Part shown: in pieces, positions 41,683 to 57,799 of the stretch | Numbering within the stretch: position 1 is the stretch's first letter | How the letters are laid out: every line of letters starts with the position of its first letter | Notes under the pieces: model-generated | Database searches by the model: none | Seen by the model: the letters and a program-made list of their open reading frames with translations, nothing else | What the model was told of the DNA's origin: nothing | Origin: Diphasiastrum complanatum | Lineage: Eukaryota > Streptophyta > Lycopodiopsida > Lycopodiales > Lycopodiaceae | NCBI GenBank assembly: GCA_029204225.1 | Contig: CM055098.1 | Span: 18,259,303 to 18,323,302 of the forward strand | DNA length: 64,000 nucleotides | Direction: 5' to 3' | Made by a program: the position numbers and the translations under genes

Positions 41683-42419
41683 TGTGAAGAATTGAAAAAG
41701 ATTATCTATGTTAGATATAGGGGTCTTATGTTTTTTCCATCAAGCATCTAGGTGTAGGATGTTGATAGGAATAAATTTGGCATAGATGGCAAATTATGCA
41801 TTTCCACTTGTAATGCCACTATTGAGCCAAAATAGAGTAAGCGGCTAAACACGTGCCAATTAGAGTGTAGACAAGTGTAATGCTTTTGTTTGATAAAGTT
41901 TAAGAGGTCCAATAGGATTTAGAGGTGGAACCATAAGTGGTCCAATAGGAAATTGAGGTGTGCTTGAATATAGTCCAATAGAATTAAGAGGTGCATGGAT
42001 CAATGGTCCAATAGGATCAAGAGGTGACAAAGTATGGTCCAATCATAGTTAAGCATAGTGGTAGCTCGTGGATCTACTAGTATCATTGTAGTCCTCATTT
42101 TGTATCTAATTGATTTGGTGATTTCATGGATTTTGTGAGTTATTGAATTTCTAGCTTTCTCTCTCTACCCGAGAGCTCATGATGTTTTTTCTCTCTCTAT
42201 CCGAGGAGAGCAGCTTGTTTTTACTTAGATTATTTTTTGAATACTTCCCACACGTGTGAGTGAGAGTTGGACGTGATTGAATGCATGTAGTAGTGTGTTT
42301 TTGCCATAGAATCAAAGATAAATCTTGAATCTCAATCTAATCTTGATCTTGGTGCATCTACACACCTTAGGAGATCACAAGTACATGTAGTTGACAATCC
42401 ACACGTGTGAAATTCAACA
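41683..42419 (+). repeat. solo LTR of the 2239-7290 family
   Basis: It starts TGTGAAGAATTG and ends GAAATTCAACA, the ends expected for this family in plus orientation. CCAAT boxes lie at 41909, 41942, 41975, 42008 and 42039; CACACGTGTG palindromes near 42250 and 42400. It has split the gypsy integrase finger region. Compared with the empty site at about 21058, flanking bases join exactly with no duplicated target bases. Confidence 0.85.
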
Positions 42420-43556
42420 CATTCAACGATGTGCTTATGAATCTGAGACACGACTGATCATATCTCAGGCTCATGCGGGCATTGGCAGTGGCCACTTTTC
42501 TGCTGAAGCCACAACTAAGATTATCCTACGAGCAGGATTGTGGTGGCCATCTATATTAAAGGACACGTTTGTTGTCATTAAAATGTGTGATGTCTGTCAA
42601 CGAGCCAAAAAAAATACCAAAGCAAACTTCACGCCACTGACTCCCATTATACAAGGCGAAGCCTTCCATAAGTGGAGAATTGACTTTGTTGGACCAATCA
42701 GTCTAGCAGCAAAACATACCTAAGCTCGTTACATCCTCATATCCACAAACTACGCCACTAAGTGGGCTGAGGCTCGAGCAACAAAGGACGCCAACACAAA
42801 AACTGTCGCACGATTTCTTTACGAAAACATTATTACACGTTTTGGCTGTCCTATAGAGCTCGTTAGTGATCACGGCACGCATTTTTTAAATGTTGTCATT
42901 GACAATCTACTAGGTCATTACCTTGTCGTTCACATAAATAGTACACCACCATACTATCCTAGATGTAATGGCTAGGCCGAATCAACTAACAAGATGATAT
43001 GTAAGATTTTGAAAAATATAGTTGATACCAGTTGCTCTAATTGGGAAACAAAACTTTTTTCAGCTATATGGGCTTATCGCACCACCCCGAAGAAAGCCAC
43101 TGGGTGGATTACCCCTTTTCACTTAGTATATGGTCAAGAGGCGGTAATGCCCATAGGATTCTTAGTCCCTTCTCTAAGAGTCATGGAAGCTTTTTCTAAC
43201 GATATATGTGAAAAAACTACAATTGAGAAACAAGTCAAAACCAAGCTATTTACGTTAGCCCAGTTATGCTTATATCTTACCACGCACAACTGGTTAACAA
43301 ACAACGCCAAAAGGCCTGGCATGAACGTCACTTACGCAATAAAGATCTACACTTAGGTGACCAGGTGCTTCTCTATACATCGAAGAAGCACCCAAGAAAA
43401 TTAAAATTCCGAATTGAGGGACCCTATGTTATTAATAAAATCTTTCCTAATGGTGCAGTCCAACTGCAAACACTTGACGGAATATTCCTAGACACTTTCG
43501 TCAATGGCGGTCGTCTACGATGGTACTACAAAGAGTTTTTTTTGTTGACCCAATTT
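42420..43556 (+). pseudogene. gypsy integrase (unit 3), right of the solo LTR
   Basis: It has the HHCC finger (HAGIGSGHFSAE, CDVCQRAKKN), IDFVGPISL, a TAA at 42721, SDHGTHF, a TAG at 42975 before AESTNK (shared with unit 1), then AIWAYRTTPKKATGW and a C-terminal domain to RWYYKEFF. All three catalytic positions can be placed, but the frame is broken. Confidence 0.85.
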
Positions 43557-43960
43557 AACACCTTTTTCCTAGTGTCTATTTTACATTTTTATTATTATTA
43601 TTTTTATTTTATTTTCTTATTTCCTTGTTTGTTCTACTCATTTTGCATGCCTATTCTTAACCTCGTTTCTTGTTCATAATTCATACATGTACTTATTTAC
43701 TTTCTATGCATTTTTTCTTTTTCTATAAATACCCATTTGTCATGACTGTTCTAGGTCAACAAATGTTAGGCTACACCATATGAAAAAGATTTTGACTCTT
43801 TCCCCCACCTCATTTCTGTCTGTCTGATGTCTCAATATTCCCAATTACGCATACACTCATTTATTGAGATTTTTTTTTTCCATAAGAACTTCTACTTTGA
43901 GCCACAATCATATTTTTCCCCTTGAAGTTCTTCACTTGCATCACTCAGTTCCATACAGGA
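43557..43960. other. AT-rich gypsy 3' tail
   Basis: It matches 22212-22615. No gene seen. Confidence 0.5.
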
Positions 43961-43965
43961 GTCAT

Positions 43966-44251
43966 GTCAGATCTCAACCGATGAATCCTGTCAAATCTCA
44001 ACCGATACGTTCTCTCAGATCTCAACCGACGGGTTCGTCTTAGATCTCATCCGACGGGCACTCATTAGATCTCAACCGAATCATACAGTCAAATCTCGAC
44101 CGATGCGCACCTGTCAGTTCTCGACCGATGGACCTATCAAATCTCAACCGGAGCGTTTCTATCAAAACTCAAGCGGAGCAACCTCTTCGATCTCAACCGG
44201 CGCATACTATTAAAACTCGACGGAAGTACCTATTAAATCTTGACCGGAGGT
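43966..44251 (+). repeat. 24-26-bp tandem repeat array (unit 3)
   Basis: It has the same core (TCARATCTCAACCGA) and order as 22619-22913, with a few units changed. Confidence 0.85.
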
Positions 44252-44302
44252 TCCAAATTCGAAATTTAATGAACCGGCACGTCCCATCTCGTCCGAAACT
44301 AG

Positions 44303-45243
44303 ATGACGGCACCCATAAATGCCACCACCCTGACGCCATTTGCACCTCAGCAAAGTGCAAATTCTAGCATTTTCTTACGACAATCTGCTGGCGATTTTCT
44401 TGCTATTGTGTCTGATCCTGACGCTCTGTTGTTTAGTACTTTTGTCATCGTCTCCACACCATCTCCGCCAACTATCAACCATCATCGTTTGCATACCATT
44501 GAGAGCGCCATCACCAAACATCTTCAATCCTAACATCGCCGGCAGACAACACATCATCTTGCAATTTTTTGCATGCAAAGGGGTAGTGTCACACGAGCAT
44601 TCACCAAGCTCCCGTTACACTATTGACTATACTATCATCAACATCATAAAACTTGTATTTACCTCCCAGTTCATTTCCCACAGATATCCACCTTCACCTC
44701 ATCTCCATTCTTGACCAACATCTCCACATTAGAGGAGTTCTCAATATGGAAAAGACCCTTTAAGGAATGCCATGTACGATATAGAAAAATATCAAAATAA
44801 AAAAAACAATATTGTTTATTTGCTTGCCCACACCACTCCCAAGGCCTTCCCAACTCCCAATGATCTAACCATAGTGTCTATAGTCACATTTAAGAACTGT
44901 TAACAGTTTGCAGTATAACTTGACTAAATTCAAAAATATTCCCTCCATTGGTTACGAAAAGGGCAATAAGTTTAATGGATCTAGAATATGACCGCCATCC
45001 CCAAATTCGAATCAGGAAAAATTGCAAAATGTTTACATATGCATTCCTTCCACGAGAATGGAAATATGAGCGCCAACTACCTATTGCAATAAAAGCGACA
45101 TTTCCAAATTTGAATCAAGCATACAAGCATGTAGATTGGATTGATCGTACATAGTATATAATATAATCAAAGATGAGTATTTTGTTTTGCTTCATAGAAT
45201 CTGGTCATAGTACTTTGATGCAACTGATTACTCTATTATTTTT
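44303..45243 (+). other. spacer upstream of gene 1 with protein-like stretches
   Basis: The frame 44303-44533 matches 22965-23195. The stretch 44948-45154 reads YDRHPQIRIRKNCKMFTYAF and REWKYERQLPIAIKATFPN, richer in aromatic and basic residues than chance AT-rich sequence would give. It may be an exon. Nothing else recognised. Confidence 0.35.
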
Positions 45244-47889
45244 TTGATGATGACAATGTATCATCTACATGTGGATATCCCTATTGATTTGGCACCTTTG
45301 CAGAGAAGAGGAGGCAAAGGAATTCAAATATTTGCTGAGAATCGTTCTCGTTACAGTGTAGAAGGAAAAAAAAAACTTGGATTTGTGGATAGATGGAACA
45401 TTATATCCACAAGATCCAAGCACTTTGACACATCCCACATTCTCTTCAATAACTCATTTAGTTACATGGATATGCAACGGGCATAGTGGATTACTAGAAT
45501 ATTGTGAAAGATTGCAGAACCATGGAAAACAACTTTATATGAATAAAATTCATTTTTTAGAAGGTGAGTTGATTCGGATATCCTCTTATTGTCAGAATAG
45601 AGATTGTCATTTCCAAAAGACGTTAGAAGAAGATGAACAACTTAAAAAAAATAATGAATCATTACAAAAGCTAACAATCAATATCAAATCAGAACTAGAG
45701 CAAATGCAATCAATCTTACAGTCTATTCGTATTGAAAACTTACAATTATTGAAGGATGTGGATTTGGCAAATCAGAAGGCTGAAAGTAAGAAGCAAAAGC
45801 GACAAAGTTGCAAGGATATTCAAACGCTTTCAAAAGGAGGTTATCGAAATAGAAGGATCCGTGTATTCAAGTAAGCATATTCTGACTTTTGTAAGTTTTT
45901 CAATGACATTTGGATTTAATTTCAGCTATGATGATATTCTGTTATCTGTTTTTTTTGCAGATCTGCATTAGTAGCTCCTCGGAATATTAAAGACAATGCT
46001 TCACTACGAATGTCATTGGGCACAATATTGACTGCAAATCCATGGAGCGTATCATGAGGAACAATAGGATTTCAAATGTAAAGTGTAAATTAGCAGAGTC
46101 TTTGATGGTGGACATTAAAAAAAAAATAGATAAGACTATAGTTCAAGGTGCTTGTGATTTTGCAGGTATTAGAAGGAAAGCATATGTAACAATATTTAAA
46201 CTAATTAGAGAAGCTTTTAAGCAAGTTCAAATTAGAAAAGTCCCAATCCCTAGGACATATCACTTGAAAAAAGAGAGAGATACATTAAACATAGGTATGC
46301 ATAAGATCACTGGAAGTCCATTTCATATTGAGGAGGTGTAAGAAACTGATGGAAGATCGATATTCTATAATTCATCAAACGATTTATTTGTTGATCTAAA
46401 TTACTTGCTGAGATACATCGTCACATTCTATGATATAACCTATGAAAAGGTGAATGGCAAAATAATCATAGTACTTAAGTTAGATGAGTCCGAAATTGTT
46501 TGGGCAGAAGATGGAGAGGGTTAGTATAACTCTCATGAATGGAGCTCTATCACAAACAGAGAACCAAGAAGATTTCAAATTCAGTGTCCAGTTAGAAAAT
46601 GATATATGGTGGCTGGCAGCGTTTCAGGTAACTAGCCTCATTATTACATTACATTCATTGAATAGTATCAATACATTGTAAACTAAGTCTGATTAATTCT
46701 TTGGACAGGTGTTGAAAGAGGATCATGATATATTATCATGGATGTTCTCAAGGACATCTTATCCTAGGATTATCAAGGACCATATGGATGGAGGACTTTT
46801 CAATACTGCAGGAGTTGGAGACTTCAATGTTGAATGGCACTTAGCAGGTGATTTGAAAACATTGAAATGTATGTATAATGTCTCTCACAGTGCTACATCA
46901 AAACACCCTTGTTTGTACTGCATGAAAATGGCAAAAGATGTAAATAGGAGTACAGGAATTACTAGAGAATATGCAGATCCAAACTGGAAGCTTGTGCTGT
47001 CTATCCCCTTAAAAAATGTGCATGTTTGCACTCTTCATGCAGAAATTAGATTAATAGAAAAGATCATTTATCTTCATATAGTTTTTGCTTGGAATACTAA
47101 GCCAGCATCATTAGAAAAGGAAGCTATCTCTCCATTAGAAGATGTTTTATCAAAAGCAAGACTCCATAAAGGACATGTCAAAATTCAAAAAGATGAAAAG
47201 CTTTCAGGAAAGAATGGGAACATGCCAACTAAGCCAAGCATTGGACGAGCAAAAGCACATCGTTTCCTATCAAATCATACTGGTAAGGCTTCTAATAATC
47301 AACACTCAGTCTGGACAGATATTATTGCTACCACTCAGGACTTTGAGAAAGACGCCAAAACCAGAGTACTAAAAGTTGATGTATGGAAAAAGCTTGATAG
47401 TATGATTGCTATTTTAAGAAAAGAAAAATACTTTGATATTGATAAGAAAGCTGTCCAAAGGACTTGTGTTGAGTTTGTTAATGCAGTATCAAAAGCATGG
47501 GGAGAAGATCACATCACTCATTACATGGTTAGTATAAAATTTTCAAAATGCTTTCAAATTTTCATATATATTTAGATCCAAACATAAGACTAACATTATG
47601 ATTTTGACATATGCAACACATACTAAGAGATCATACAGCATTTTTTGCAAATATATATGGAAGCTTGAGTGTATGGTCATCACAGGGGATGGAGAAGTCA
47701 CACTGGCAAGCACGACCAGCATTTCATCGAAATACACAACACGGAGGAACCAATGAAAAAGAAAACTACATTTGTCAATTGTTTCAGTGGTTCTATCGTA
47801 GAGTTCAGATTCAACATATAACAAAGTCCACACAATACAACAAGTTTAGAAAAGCATGCAAGTTCATACAGGAAGAGAAAGTTAGATGA
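45244..47889 (+). pseudogene. gene 1 of the convergent pair (array lineage, unit 3), DDE-transposase-like
   Basis: The exons are about 45244-45870, 45961-46627, 46709-47527 and 47617-47889. It is nearly identical to the unit 1 copy and shares its A10 shift (45366-45375), TAA in exon 2 (46339) and GCAA acceptor before exon 4. Exon 2 also lost one base near 46032, giving a new shift. Exon 1 here reads on to RNRRIRVFK at the donor. Exon 3 is open throughout its 273 codons, with WHLAGDLKTLKCMYNVSH, KHPCLYC and AVSKAWGEDHITHYM. Exon 4 has SSQGMEKSHWQARPAF. This is the best copy for reading the C-terminal half. Confidence 0.7.
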
Positions 47890-48023
47890 TTGCTAAGTAG
47901 AAGATCATCATTGTCATCGAATCATGACATGTTCAGAATTGCGTTGCAAACTCATTGAACAAGAGAGGATAAATACTCAATGTAAATGTATTGATTGTAT
48001 TATACCATAATACAAAGTGTGAA

Positions 48024-48461
48024 CTATTTATCATCAGATCTTGTGTCAGATTCTATGGCAGTATTGTCATGAAAAAATTCTCTGCTAGCATATGCATCTA
48101 ATAGATGTGCATTATTCTTATTTCCACTAAGCTTAATATAAGTGGAATACAATGAATAATGGGAGCTCCTTAAAGGAACATTCCCATCAGTAAAGCCTAA
48201 AATATTCAAAACATAAGATCTTTTGACAAAAATGATCCTATTTGTTTTAACAAATTTATGTCCTCCTAGGTAAAATGATAAAGCTTTAACTACCATTGTA
48301 AAACTCTCCCCGACTGGGCTCAACTTGGAATGAGCAATACAGATCTCATCCTTCAGAAAATGCCTAAGATAGTGGCCCAGTTCACTGTCCCTCTAGAACG
48401 AGGATGCGTGTTGTCTGAAACCAGCTCGTCTCGAAGCAAGATCATCTATTATGAGAGCATC
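48024..48461 (-). pseudogene. gene 2 of the convergent pair (array lineage, unit 3), exon 2
   Basis: It starts after TTGTAG at 48461 and ends at 48024. It reads DDLASRRAGF-type, a TAG, HFLKDEICIAHSK, KALSFYLGGHKF, RIIFVKRSYV, GNVPLRSS and AHLLDAYASREFFHDN. As in unit 1, exon 1 has been replaced by copia gag beyond the intron. Confidence 0.65.
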
Positions 48462-48540
48462 CTACAATAGGAAATATGTTAGCAAAAACACATTTAGTGA
48501 TTAAAAACATTCTAAAACAAGGAATTTTTAACACTTACAC

Positions 48541-49118
48541 ATGTTCTCATATGTAGAGGGCAGGCTTGAAAGCAATGTCATAATTGCATCTTGATCGTCT
48601 ATGACTGATTCGACAACGACCATCTGTTGCAAGAGATTCTTGAATTGGTTAATATGATTGTGAAGAGAATCATTGTTTGACATCTTGAGTATGAAGAATC
48701 TCCTTCGAAGATGCAACTCGGTACTTACGTCTCTCACATCATATAGTGAGCTCATGATGTCTTCTTTCGAAGTTTTAGCTTTAGCTATGTGGCCAATTTG
48801 AGTATTTGATATATTCAGAATAATAAACACGAAAGTTTTACCATCCTTCGCTTTCCACTTTGAGTCGACTTCGTCGTCTTCAGGCTTCGCTTCGATACCT
48901 ATAACAACATCCCACAACTCATTGGCAATTAGCAAGGTCTTCATCTTAAATTTCCATAAATGATAATTGGATCCATTCAGCTTGTCTGCGATAAGACCGG
49001 CTTTACTTTGAGAATCCATCTGGAACTTTAGACTATCAATAATTCGATTGTCATTAAGAGAAAGATATAGTGTTGTGCTACAATCGGAAATCAATTCTCT
49101 GATACCAAAATAAATCAA
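48541..49118 (-). pseudogene. copia gag (5' two-thirds)
   Basis: The minus strand from 49118 reads GSNYHLWKFKMKTLL, DVVIGIEAKPED, LRRRFFILKMSNNDSLHNH and AIMTLLSSLPSTYEN as one open frame of about 190 codons, then runs into the gene 2 intron at ENMCKC. The primer-binding site (49188-49199, TGGTATCAGAGC on minus) and LTR follow to the right. It is the most intact gag of this copia family in the window. Confidence 0.85.
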
Positions 49119-49187
49119 TTTGAAATAAAGATATCAAGTATAAGAGCTTGCGCGCTAATAAATAGTATTAGATCTTGAAGAAGAAAA

Positions 49188-49199
49188 GCTCTGATACCA
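49188..49199 (-). other. primer-binding site of the minus-strand copia
   Basis: The minus strand reads TGGTATCAGAGC with no spacer from the LTR that starts at 49200. Confidence 0.9.
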
Positions 49200-52680
<3,481 letters not shown>

Positions 52681-53070
52681 TGTTAGAATTTACAGTGATT
52701 CTGTGTGGGAATTATGTAAGCATGCAGCGAGGCAGGCAGAATCCAAGACACGATTGATCTCAAAACAAAAGGATATATTAAGTGCAAAGGTAGACAGTAC
52801 ATATGAGTATTGATCCAAAGGAACAGTAATCAGAGCTGCAGTACGTCCTACGAAAGACGAAAACTTTCAACTATCATCTATCAACCTATCTCCTTTTATT
52901 CTCTGATTAATCCTAGCGTCTACACTTAATCGTTGCCAAGAAGTCGTCGGCGTCCTTCATCCCGCGTTAGCAGACAGTCAGCTGATCGGCGTCCTTTCAT
53001 CAGCGTCCTCCCACATTATCGATCCGCGCCAGCAAACAATTAGCCGTGTTCAGTTGATAATCGTTGTCCA
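52681..53070 (-). repeat. copia 3' LTR, 390 bp
   Basis: It starts TGTTAGAATTTACAG and ends GTTGTCCA, matching 57800-58176. It is richer in GC than its surroundings. Confidence 0.9.
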
Positions 53071-53077
53071 TGGATAA

Positions 53078-53590
53078 TCACATTCCCATTGCAGTGCACA
53101 AGTTTTGTTGCTGATCTCTGGGCAGCAGCTTTATAAATATGTTTGCAATCATTCGCTTGGTAGGGCAATATTCTATATTCAACCTTCCTTCCTCTATGAG
53201 CTCTCTCACGAATCTGTATTGCAAGTCTATATGCTTGCTTCTCTTGTGATATCCCTCGTTCTGGCTGACTGAGATGCAACTTTGATTGTCGTTCAAGATC
53301 AGCATGGTCTTCTGTGGAAGACTCCATTCTGTTAGGAGGTTTTGTAGCCACATGGCTTCTTTGGCAGCATGACACAAGCTCATGTGTTCTGATTGCATTG
53401 TGCAGATCTGTCTGACACTACCCCAGGTTACCGCCCTCCAGTGCACATGAAAATGAAGCCTGAAGTCGACCTGCTCGTGTCTGCGTTCCCCCCCCCAGTC
53501 TGCATCCGCGTAACCCACGATCCTTCTTGTGGACTGATGATAGCATAATTTCTGATCCATGCTGCCTTTCACATATTGAAGAATTCATTT
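53078..53590 (-). pseudogene. copia RNase H
   Basis: It reads VGYADADWGG, SEHMSLCHAAKEAMWL, LNDNQSCISVSQNEGYHKR and KHIDLQYRFVRELIEEG. The catalytic acids D (YADADW), E (SEHM) and D (NDNQ) are all present. A longer-than-usual or shifted segment follows DWGG. Confidence 0.85.
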
Positions 53591-53619
53591 GGCAGTCTTC
53601 CAGTGTGTCTTACCTAGGT

Positions 53620-54663
53620 TATGAGCATATTGGCTGACCTTATTGACACTGAAGGCAATGTCATGACGAGCGCATACTGCAGCATACATCAAGGAACCCA
53701 CCAAGCTTCTGAATGGCTTTTCAGCCATCTTGTAACTATCATCCTCTGTTTTGGGCACATGCTTGAATTTAGATCCAATCCTCGCTCTCTTCCGCTGACA
53801 GGATTAGATTCCATCATTCGATATCTAATAAGCATTTCCCGAATGTATCTCTACTGTGATAGTGTGGTGTTGCCTTGTTCGATATTTCTCGTAATTTCAA
53901 TCCCCAGACAATAGGCAACTTCCCCCAGCTTCTTAACTTGAAATTTGCAAGCTAGGGCACATTGTATCTCCCTGATCTTTTGATCATCGTTGCCAGAAAT
54001 TAATATATCATCAACATATATTGTAAGCAGGACCACACTGTCATTCCATATGTAGCTATATACACTATCATCAGTGTGGCAGTTCTTCATATTCAACTTC
54101 TTGAACGATTCATCAATTCCATTCTCTGCACCCCTATTTCAAGCCATAGATGGCCCTGTGGAGGTGACAGACCAGTCCAGATTCATCATTAAACTCAAGA
54201 GCTGCACCATATAGATTGTTTTCTTGAGTATGCCATTAAGGAAGGTCGTCTTAACGTCTGATTGCCATACCTTCCAACCAAATTGAGTGGCCAGTCACAG
54301 CATCAAACGAATGGAAGCAATTCTCACTACGAGAGCATAGGTCTCGTTGTAGTCTATTCCTTTAGTCTACGAGCATTCTTTTGCGACCAATCTAGCCTTG
54401 AATCTGTTGATGCTTCTATCAGGCTGGACCTTGATCTTGAACACCCACTTGCACCCAACTGCTCTTCGTCCTTCAGGCAAATTGGCTAGGCTCCAGACAT
54501 TATTCTCATGCATTGAATCGATATCTTCATCCATAGCAAGTCTCCATTGAGGCCAGTACTTCGATTCTTTGGCCTCAACAAGGGTTTTGGGTTCCAGAAC
54601 AAAATCCTTGGCTTCCTCCATGATGTAGATCATGTCGTCAAACTTCTTTGGAGCCCTACGCAC
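53620..54663 (-). pseudogene. copia reverse transcriptase
   Basis: It enters with YWPQWRLAMDEDIDSM, AVGCKWVFKIKVQPD and RFKARLVAKECS, then a stop at about 54367. The middle is shifted. The active site LLTIYVDDILISGND and LGEVAYCLGIEI are readable at 53851-54096, and further stops follow. The YVDD motif is intact but the frame is not. Confidence 0.85.
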
Positions 54664-54717
54664 GCGGTCTGATTGCCTGAGTTCTGTGTTTGCAGGGGCT
54701 TCAATTTCCTCTATCTG

Positions 54718-55708
54718 CTATCTGTGTGTTTGCTCAGATCTTCTAGCTATTGCAGCCGGCTCCTCCATACATCTTGGTTTTGCCACATTAAGTGGTATAG
54801 CTACTTGGCCTTTGACTGGCAGTGACGACATCTCGAGATAGCTGATTTGCGCCTCTGTTGGATGAGTGTCCCCATATTTGTAGTATGAGTCAAACTTATG
54901 AAATTCTACATTTCGAGAAACAACAACCTTTCTGAGCTTTGGCACATAAATTCGATATCCCTTTTGGCCAATTGGATACCCAACAAAAAGATCTCGTCTG
55001 GCCCTTGGATCCAATTTGTGTTTACCAGGTCCCTCCACTAGGACGTGACAGAGACATCCGAATGTTTTGATGTGTGTCAAGCTAGTTCGTCTGTCACTCC
55101 ATTCTTTGATAGGCGCCTTCCAGCGGATTCTTTCAATAGGCAAACGATTGTAGATGTAAGTGGTGGTTGCTAATGCCTCTCCGCAGAAAGACTTGGGCAT
55201 GCCTTTAGCATGGAGCATGCATCGCATGCTATTCAATAAGGTCCTGTTCATTCGCTTGCTCAGTCCATTTTGCTGGGGATTGTAAGGACATGTGAATTCC
55301 CTCTTAATTCCATTCTCCCTACAAAAACTCTCAAAGTCTTTGCTGATGTATTCTCCCCCATTGTTCGTTCTGACAGTGGATGGAATTATGTTGTTCTGTT
55401 GTCTGCATGCTGTCACATACTCCTTAGAAGAACTCGGATGCTTGAGATTTACTCAAAATTTTTACTGAGCAATACCTGGAGTAATCGTCAGTTATTGTCA
55501 TGAAATATTTTCCTCCGCCAATTGATTGAGTCTTTATTGGTCCACACAAATCATTGTGCACCATGTCAAGAGACTGTCTTGCAAAACTTGTGGTTTGTTT
55601 GGGAAATGGCCTTTTGGTCATTTTTCCCTTGAAGCATGTCTCACACTTGTTGCACAGTGCAACATCTTCTTTGCTCCATCCTTCTATCTTATATCCATTC
55701 TTCACCAA
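54718..55708 (-). pseudogene. copia integrase with altered catalytic residues
   Basis: It has finger end CNKCETCFKGK, HNDLCGPIKT (first Asp), then a frameshift near 55420. RTNNGGEYI has Asn for the second catalytic Asp, and GLSKRMNRTLL has Lys where AERxNRTL has the catalytic Glu. The C-terminal part (FGCLCHVLVEGPGKHKLDPR, FVGYPIGQKGYRIY) is well kept. Confidence 0.85.
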
Positions 55709-55789
55709 CTTGCTCTAGTAGTGAAGAAAATTGTTTGATGATATATTTTTAATATCCATCTTTCTTATATATATTTTCTTATATCCATA

Positions 55790-56569
55790 CTTCATGCCTT
55801 CTTGTTCCATCACATTCGATTTTTCCCTTATTTGTAGAGCTTTGAGCTTTAGTTTGACGGGGCAGACTTTTGCCATGTGATTATCAGTGGAGTCACATAC
55901 AAAGCATTTCCTTTCGAACCTCCTTTTGCTATCCTTCTTTCCTTTGGAAGGAAACTTATCATGTGTCTTGGGCTCCTCTGTACGCTACTCAGTGCAACTG
56001 GGAGGAATTTTTATTACTAGTGCATGTTCCTGATTTGCATGACCGGATATCTTGTCTCTCCTCATCTTGCATTGAGTGATTCTCTTCATAGCTATATTTA
56101 GTGTCAATAGATCCTCCCTTTGATCAGCATACTATGCCTCTAGGGCCACGATGGTGGGTTCAAAGGAGGATGGCAGCCCTCCGAGAAAGAATGCAGCCAC
56201 ATCTTTCTCTTTCATAGAGAATCCTAGAGCAGTCAGCCTTTGGTGTACATCCTTGAACCATTATACGTATGAGTTGATGGACTCTCCTTCGCCAACTCTC
56301 ATGTTGGTTAGTTCCTTTTGCAGCACGATCTTGGCTATCAGACCAGACCCCTGACTCGCATCCCTTAGCAGGCACCACACTCCCTTTGTCATCTTCTCAT
56401 CTCTGACTTGGGCCGAAGGAGTGTCTCCTAGCGCAAGACAGATCATGATCTTTGCATGTTTGGCTCTATCTCTATATGATCTACTTTTCTAATCTAGGAT
56501 CACCTCTGCAGCTTGAAGAAACAAAACGTTTTTGTTTACAAAGCCTTGCTAGGTTTCAGCCCTCTGCCT
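55790..56569 (-). pseudogene. copia gag, C-terminal part with zinc knuckle
   Basis: It reads LQAAEVIL, MICLALGDTPSAQV, MTKGVWCLL, FKDVHQRLTALGF, FFLGGLPSSFEPTIVALEA and knuckle CFVCDSTDNHMAKVC. Stops near 56490, 56261 and 56130. Sequence after the knuckle jumps straight to the integrase finger, so the protease is deleted. Confidence 0.75.
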
Positions 56570-56574
56570 GACAA

Positions 56575-57486
56575 AGATGTTCGCGAACACGAAAGTCAAG
56601 AGACATGAATCACGAAAGTTTTGCGAACACCTGACAAAAAGACACAAACACGAAAGATTCGCGAACAAGAATCTTTTGCGGTCGAACACGAGAAAGTCAG
56701 ACGACGGAGACGAAACCAATGACGTGACATGAAAAACGTCGCGAAAGACTTTCTGCCCTCATGCTCCAAAGAGTACCAGCAAAGATCATGCAAGTACCCA
56801 AAAGTACAGATATTTGACCTGATGGGATGACGTCAGTAGATACACTCTAGGTCGTGGCTAATTAGCCACTCTTGTAATTTCCTGATTAGTTGTAGATGCT
56901 TAATCACTCTAATCTGAAAGATTACACAGAGCGACTATATACTTACTGGATGATACTTGATAGAGAGATGATGTGATAGACAGATGAAGCAGTCTGATGC
57001 TAGTAAGCAATCAAGACGAAATACAGACAAGAAGTCCGCCTGCGTGCGAGACATGTTCTGTGATCAGGATTCATAGAGATCCACAAGTCCGCTTGTAAGC
57101 GAGACATCTATTCATGAGAGAACTGTATTTCTCTCACACCAATGCACTATGTGGATCTGCATGCAGTGCTTGAAGAATCAAAGAAAACAATAGATGATCT
57201 TGTAGCCATCGTGCACACGTGTTCTTTTATGTTGTATGATCTCGAATGCAAATGTTTGATGTTATTCGAGTGTGTGATTCTCCCATTCATTTCAATTCCG
57301 CACATTGGTTAAATTTGTTGTATGCTATATTAATTTATAAACATAGACCAGCAGTGCCTGACTACATTTTGGAGGACTGTAGGAGTGATTCAGTTGGCAG
57401 TGTCCAGTGCCCACATCTGAACTCCATCCGAGTCGCAAGAGAATCACGGTTGCTTCGCTTTCGCGAAAGTTTCGTGAAAGATTCGC
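56575..57486. mobile_element. 0.9-kb insertion in copia gag with CGCGAA repeats
   Basis: Gag sequence stops and resumes around this stretch, and GACAA stands on both sides (56570-56574, 57487-57491), a candidate 5-bp target duplication. Both ends are full of TTCGCGAA and CACGAAAG motifs in both orientations. The middle has no coding frame. It could be a non-autonomous DNA transposon; true terminal inverted repeats were not clear. Confidence 0.5.
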
Positions 57487-57491
57487 GACAA

Positions 57492-57668
57492 CCATTTTCT
57501 CATCACAACTAGAGTGCTTTCTCCTATCAATTCAGGTTCCGGTTCCTCTCTAGAAACTATCTCCTAGAGACCCTTTTTGTCAAGCAGCATCTGTATTTTC
57601 CATAACCAGCTCTCATAGTTGTCTCCTTCTAGCTTTGCGATAGATCAGATCTCTTGTTGTTGAGCCAT
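57492..57668 (-). pseudogene. copia gag N-terminus
   Basis: It starts MAQQQEI, then a TGA, KLEGDNYESWLWKIQMLLDKK and EIVSREEPEPELIGE. It is cut by the insertion on its left. Confidence 0.75.
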
Positions 57669-57799
57669 TTCCTTCCCTGTGTTCTGGATTTATCTGAGCA
57701 GGTTCGTTTATGACACACTCTTCAGGATGATCCTGGCTTTCTTGCGATTGATCAATCCCTGAGGAGGATCTCCTGCATGTGTCGTGGGCCCATAACCAT

